Shown piece after piece: positions 60,520 to 64,000 of a stretch of DNA of 64,000 bases. How positions within the stretch are numbered: the first letter of the stretch is position 1; each line of letters starts with the position of its first letter. Below the pieces are notes generated by a model. The model was not told the DNA's origin and ran no database searches. It saw only the letters and a list, made by a program, of their open reading frames with translations. The stretch comes from M3007 sp031398055 (GTDB lineage Bacteria; Bacteroidota; Bacteroidia; Chitinophagales; Saprospiraceae), in assembly GCA_031398055.1 (NCBI GenBank), contig JANNMS010000111.1:1-64000 (forward strand), written 5' to 3'. The translations under genes and the position numbers were made by a program.

Positions 60520-62004
60520 TTACTTTCCAAATTTCCATTTTTGGCTGGCAAAGGTAAACGGGTTCAATATTCTGAAAAGAAAAACTCCAAACATCCCGGC
60601 GGCCAAGGCCAATGAAAATTTCAACGGCCAACCGATTTTTAATTTTTCAAAAATAAAAAAATCTGCGGCGAGCAAAAAAACGGCAAAACCGATGGTTTGA
60701 AAAAGCGCTTTTTGACTGGGACGAAATTTGAACTGCCGGATGCACAAAAAAACCATCGCCACGGCGATAAAAATCTGCGTGCCGAGCGTCGCCGCCGCCG
60801 AACCGACGGCCTGAAAACGGGGGATAAAAATCAAATTCAAAACCACGTCGAGCACCAAACCGAGGACAAAAAAACGGTTCATCGCCATCAAATTTTCGTT
60901 TGCGGTGAGCAAAGTGCTGAAAATATAGGTCGTGGCGACGGGGACAAAAACCCAAATCAGCACGCCGAGCGTGTCGGAACGGTAAACCGAAGCGCGGTCG
61001 GGCATCATCAATTCGACCAAATCTTGCCGGGCGAAAAAAACGGCGGCGGCCAAAGTGATGCTGCCCGCCCAAATCATTTTAAAACTGAGTGAAACGAGTT
61101 CGCGGAGGTCGTTTTTTTCGGGTTTGCCGAGCAATTTTGCGAACATCGGCAGGAGCAAAGTTGCAAAAAGGTAGCCCAACATATTCACGGCATCGAGCAA
61201 ACGATATGCCCCGGCGTAGACATCGGCGTGGAGTTTTCCATCGGGCAAAAGCCGTTCGAGCAGCACGGCATCGAGGCGGGTGTAGGCCGTCATCAACAAA
61301 ATGACGAGGGCAAATGGGAAACTTTTTTTCAATAAAACAATCAATTGGGGCGGGAATTTTCCGCGTTTCCATTTCCACGACGGCCAAATGGAAAAATCGG
61401 TGCGGTATTTTTTTATCAAAAAAAATGAAATCACGGCGGTCGCGGCGAGGGCAAAAGTTTGCGCCCAGGCAAAAAGTTCGATGGAAAATGCCCAATTTTT
61501 TGGCCGAAACCAGAGGACAAAACCGCAGGTGAAAAGCATCAAAAACTTGTCGAGCGACGAAACCAAACTGTCGGTTCGGTAAAAACCGAGTCCGGAAATG
61601 TTGGAACGAAAAAAGAAAATGAACTGGGTGATGATTTGGTTGAGCAGTAAAATGAAGAGCAAATTCATCGCCCGGCCATCGTACCCGGCCACTGCCCATG
61701 CGAAAAAAGCGGTGATGATGAAGTAAAAAACGCCCAGAAATCCTTTTAGCCAGAGCAGGTTTGGGAAAAGTTTTGGGAGCAGTTGCGGGTGTCGGCTGAT
61801 GTTTCGGTTGTTGAAATTTTGGATGCCGAAGTCGTTGAAAATCTGGAAAAGGTAGGTGAAATTGAACAAGGTAAAATACAAACCGTAATCGCCTTCCGGC
61901 ACGGAGTTCTGGACTTTTAGGTCAATCCCAAAAATGAAAAATGGTTTCACCAACAAATTGATGAAAACCAAAAGGAAGATATTGAAAAGGAATTCGCGTT
62001 TCAC
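60520..62004 (-). CDS. Polysaccharide/lipid-linked oligosaccharide flippase (Wzx/MATE-like)
   Basis: 494 residues from a GTG (no upstream ATG in frame). About 12-14 membrane segments: for example FNIFLLVFINLLVKPFFIFG, FYFIITAFFAWAV and FLLAADFFIF. YTLFNFTYLFQIFNDFGIQNFNNR and a later DAVLLERLLPDGKLHADVYAGAYRLLDAVNMLG are typical of the polysaccharide export (RfbX/Wzx) family. It probably flips an undecaprenyl-linked sugar. No glycosyltransferase genes are near. Confidence 0.85.
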   Translation of the reverse strand: MKREFLFNIFLLVFINLLVKPFFIFGIDLKVQNSVPEGDYGLYFTLFNFTYLFQIFNDFGIQNFNNRNISRHPQLLPKLFPNLLWLKGFLGVFYFIITAFFAWAVAGYDGRAMNLLFILLLNQIITQFIFFFRSNISGLGFYRTDSLVSSLDKFLMLFTCGFVLWFRPKNWAFSIELFAWAQTFALAATAVISFFLIKKYRTDFSIWPSWKWKRGKFPPQLIVLLKKSFPFALVILLMTAYTRLDAVLLERLLPDGKLHADVYAGAYRLLDAVNMLGYLFATLLLPMFAKLLGKPEKNDLRELVSLSFKMIWAGSITLAAAVFFARQDLVELMMPDRASVYRSDTLGVLIWVFVPVATTYIFSTLLTANENLMAMNRFFVLGLVLDVVLNLIFIPRFQAVGSAAATLGTQIFIAVAMVFLCIRQFKFRPSQKALFQTIGFAVFLLAADFFIFEKLKIGWPLKFSLALAAGMFGVFLFRILNPFTFASQKWKFGK

Positions 62005-62027
62005 ACCTATATATATGTATCGGGAAC

Positions 62028-62061
62028 AAAAATGCCCAACAGGTCGGAAAACCTGTTGGGC
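62028..62061 (-). terminator. Terminator after the RluB gene
   Basis: A perfect 11-bp stem (62034-62044 with 62051-62061; arm gcccaacaggt) with five T on the minus strand, 44 bases after the stop codon at 62105. Confidence 0.85.
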
Positions 62062-62104
62062 AAAAGTCTATTTGAAATTTGAAAAAAGTTAATTTTTCAA
62101 ATGC

Positions 62105-63877
62105 TCAATTGTCATCGTCGTCCATGTCATCTTTGGCGGCATCAAAATCATCGTTGTCGGTCGCATTTTTCGGAGGGCGTGGTTGCCCAGTGAAATGTTT
62201 CATCATGATGACTTCACGTTGCGTCAATTCGCGGAACTGGCCACGTGGCAAGTCTTTTTTGGTCAAACCGGCGAAGTAAAAACGGTCGAGTTTTTTGACT
62301 TCGTAACCGAGTGCCTCAAAAATCCGGCGAACGATGCGGTTCCGGCCTTCCGAAATTTCAACTTCCAAAACGTCGCGTCCGGGATGGTCTTCGGCGTAGC
62401 GAATCCAAGAAACTTGGACGGGGCCATCTTCCAATTCAATTCCTGCTGCGATTTTTTCCAAATCATATTGACTGACAGGCCTGTCGGTGCCGATGCGATA
62501 TTGTTTTTGAACGTGGTGGCTTGGGTGGGTCAGTTTTTGAGCCACTTCGCCGTCGTTTGTCAAAAGAATCAAACCAGTCGTGTCGCGGTCAAGTCTTCCG
62601 ACCGGGAAAATCCGTTCTGGTACGTGCGGGTCAACGATGTCCAAAACCGTCGGGCGGCCATGTTCGTCGTCGGTGGTCGTGATGATGTTTTTGGGTTTGT
62701 TCAGCAAAATGTAAACCTGGCGTTCTTGGATTTCCATTTTTTTGCCATCGCAAATCACGGAATCGCCCATTTGGTAACGGTAGTATGGTTCTTTGACCAC
62801 GTTTCCGTTGACCGAAACTAAACCTTGTTCGATGAAATCCACCGCTTTTCGGCGCGAAGCCAAGCCGCAATGCGCCAAGAATTTGTTGAGCGGCATGCCT
62901 TCGCCGGTTGGCATGTCTTTTTTTGGCAAAAGTTCTACGCGAAATTCAGGTGGTTTCCGGAAAGATGGTTTGCCAAATGGTTTTCTGCCAAAACTTCCGC
63001 CGCCACCGCCGCGATTATCATATTGAGGGCGTTGTTGGTAACCGCCACCACCGCCGCTGCGATCTTGGTACGGGCGTTGTTGATAGCTGCCCCGGTCGCC
63101 ACCGCGATCTTGATAAGGACGTTGTTCATAACCACCGCCGCTGCTTCTGTCTTGGTATGGGCGTTGTTGATAACCGCCACCGCCACCAGAATTTCGGTCG
63201 TAACCACCACCGCCGCTGCTTTTGTCTTGGTATGGGCGTTGTTGATAACCACCGCCGCCTGAATTACGGTCGTAACCGCCGCCGCTTCTGTCTTGGTATG
63301 GGCGTTGTTGATAACCACCGCCGCCTGAATTTTGGTCAAAACTACCGCCACCACTGCTGCGATCTTGGTATGGGCGTTGTTGATAACCACCGCCGCCACT
63401 TCCACCGCGGTCGTAACCACCGCCACCGCTGCTCCGATCTTGGTACGGACGTGGTTGGTAACCGCCGCCGCCACTTCCACCGCGGTCGTGACCACCACCG
63501 CTGCTCCGATCTTGGTACGGACGTGGCTGATAACCGCTGCCGGAATTGCGGTCATAACCACCGCCGCCGCTGCTCCGATCCTGGTATGGACGTGGCTGAT
63601 AACCGCCGCCACTGCCGGAATCGCGGTTGAACCCGCCTCCTTCGCTGCTGCGATCTTGGTAAGGCCTGCGTTCGTAACTGCCTTGATCCCGGTTGAAAGT
63701 TCGTGGAATGGAGTCGTCTCTGGAGTCGTCTCTCGGTTTGGGTTCATCGGAAAAATCGCGTTCGAATTTTTCATCGCGATTGAATGTTGAATCATTTTCC
63801 GAATCGTTGTTCCGCTCTTCCAGCGAATCGTCTGCCGACTTAGTAATGCGCGGGCGACGTTTTTTCTCGTTTTCCAT
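62105..63877 (-). CDS. RluB-type pseudouridine synthase with long Gly/Arg/Tyr-rich repeat extension
   Basis: 590 residues. Residues 1-70 are charged, and about 70-310 contain ten copies of RPYQD embedded in YQQRPYQDRSSGGGGYDRN-like units, a disordered RGG-like region. About 330-395 is an S4 RNA-binding domain (MPLNKFLAHCGLASRRKAVDF) and about 395-560 the synthase domain with the catalytic Asp in FPVGRLDRDTTGLILLTNDG. Homologues of ordinary RluB/RsuA are about 240-300 residues. It modifies 23S (or 16S) rRNA; the extension probably aids RNA binding or condensation. A tail rich in Asp ends the protein. Confidence 0.88.
   Translation of the reverse strand: MENEKKRRPRITKSADDSLEERNNDSENDSTFNRDEKFERDFSDEPKPRDDSRDDSIPRTFNRDQGSYERRPYQDRSSEGGGFNRDSGSGGGYQPRPYQDRSSGGGGYDRNSGSGYQPRPYQDRSSGGGHDRGGSGGGGYQPRPYQDRSSGGGGYDRGGSGGGGYQQRPYQDRSSGGGSFDQNSGGGGYQQRPYQDRSGGGYDRNSGGGGYQQRPYQDKSSGGGGYDRNSGGGGGYQQRPYQDRSSGGGYEQRPYQDRGGDRGSYQQRPYQDRSGGGGGYQQRPQYDNRGGGGGSFGRKPFGKPSFRKPPEFRVELLPKKDMPTGEGMPLNKFLAHCGLASRRKAVDFIEQGLVSVNGNVVKEPYYRYQMGDSVICDGKKMEIQERQVYILLNKPKNIITTTDDEHGRPTVLDIVDPHVPERIFPVGRLDRDTTGLILLTNDGEVAQKLTHPSHHVQKQYRIGTDRPVSQYDLEKIAAGIELEDGPVQVSWIRYAEDHPGRDVLEVEISEGRNRIVRRIFEALGYEVKKLDRFYFAGLTKKDLPRGQFRELTQREVIMMKHFTGQPRPPKNATDNDDFDAAKDDMDDDDN
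62975..63700 (-). repeat. Coding tandem repeat, RPYQD units
   Basis: The DNA encodes ten RPYQD units plus one degenerate RPQYD, spaced by 14-25 residues of Gly, Ser, Asp, Tyr and Asn. The same words (cttggtatgggcgttgttgataaccacc-like, on the plus strand) recur throughout with unequal spacing, as expected of slippage or unequal recombination. Confidence 0.9.
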
Positions 63878-64000
63878 TGAGTGAAATTGAGTGAATTTGT
63901 GTGAAAAATTATATGAACTTAGTTAATTCAGGCCAACTATTACAGTGTGTTTGGTGCGGGGCAAATATCCAATTATCTCTATGATTTTTGTTTTTGGGTA

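Noticed and set aside
62975..63700. CRISPR-like regular repeats
   Set aside because: Spacing is irregular, spacers are not unique, and the frame is continuous coding sequence for RPYQD units.
62935..63795. Long plus- and minus-strand open frames overlapping the RluB repeat region
   Set aside because: They are shadows of the coding repeat: the biased codons leave the other frames open and give Ala/Thr/Val- or Arg/His-rich sequences with no recognisable domain.

Overview
The window looks like a chromosomal segment of a member of the Bacteroidota, most likely near the Saprospiraceae. Lines of evidence: several secreted proteins end in type IX secretion (T9SS) sorting domains; there is a SprB-repeat protein; lineage-typical families occur (DUF4295, DUF4783, DUF3276/PUR, Porin_10); the citrate synthase is of the eukaryote-like type; and many genes are preceded by the Bacteroidota -7 promoter element TAnnTTTG. 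Base composition is moderate to GC-rich in most genes and clearly AT-rich in one accessory module. Most content is housekeeping; no phage, transposase, integrase, CRISPR array or rRNA was seen.

Layout. 1-9.3 kb: a metal/cobalamin-receptor-fold protein, a PD40-OmpA protein, a subtilisin-like T9SS cargo whose catalytic Asp position holds Glu, tRNA-Arg(ACG), the rpmB-rpmG-DUF4295 operon, an M20 amidohydrolase operon and a PUR-family nucleic-acid-binding protein. 9.4-16.3 kb: gltA-pdxA (ATGA overlap), the opposing murQ / LPG-synthase-type membrane protein / rfaE2 envelope operon, and recJ. 16.3-27 kb: two secreted T9SS cargos (a sulfatase and a P-domain/CotH/PKD protein), a putative porin, a TonB-dependent receptor with a small hypothetical partner, and an M28 peptidase. 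27-29.5 kb: a candidate small RNA, an FtsX/MacB-type permease and an acidic hypothetical protein. 29.5-38 kb: relA/spoT, tRNA-Leu(UAG), tig-clpP-clpX, a BamA/TamA-like protein and dcd. 38-43.7 kb: a 1201-residue SprB-repeat protein, a choice-of-anchor-V protein with a CxxCH motif and a DUF4783 protein. 43.7-46.6 kb: an AT-rich module with two divergent TIR-domain genes, a 133-residue soluble protein and a small membrane protein. 46.7-64 kb: two aminopeptidases P, an acyl-CoA ligase, a GNAT enzyme, gcvH, serC, a DUF177 protein, rpmF, ridA, trpS, an NrtR-like Nudix protein, an acyltransferase, def, ruvX, an OmpH/Skp-like protein, a Wzx-like flippase and an RluB-type pseudouridine synthase with a long Gly/Arg/Tyr-rich repeat extension.

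The strongest candidate for a previously undescribed system is the four-gene TIR module at 43756-46548. It is compact, AT-rich, lies between ordinary genes, has two different TIR proteins facing away from each other, and carries none of the known Thoeris or CBASS partner genes. Second is a family of long intergenic palindromes (about a dozen in 64 kb), several built from the same short word (ggttattgg) and some sitting inside operons or just before start codons. Other oddities are the Asp-to-Glu change in the S8 protease, the compositional mosaic inside relA/spoT, and near-identical DNA encoding the sorting tails of two neighbouring T9SS cargos.
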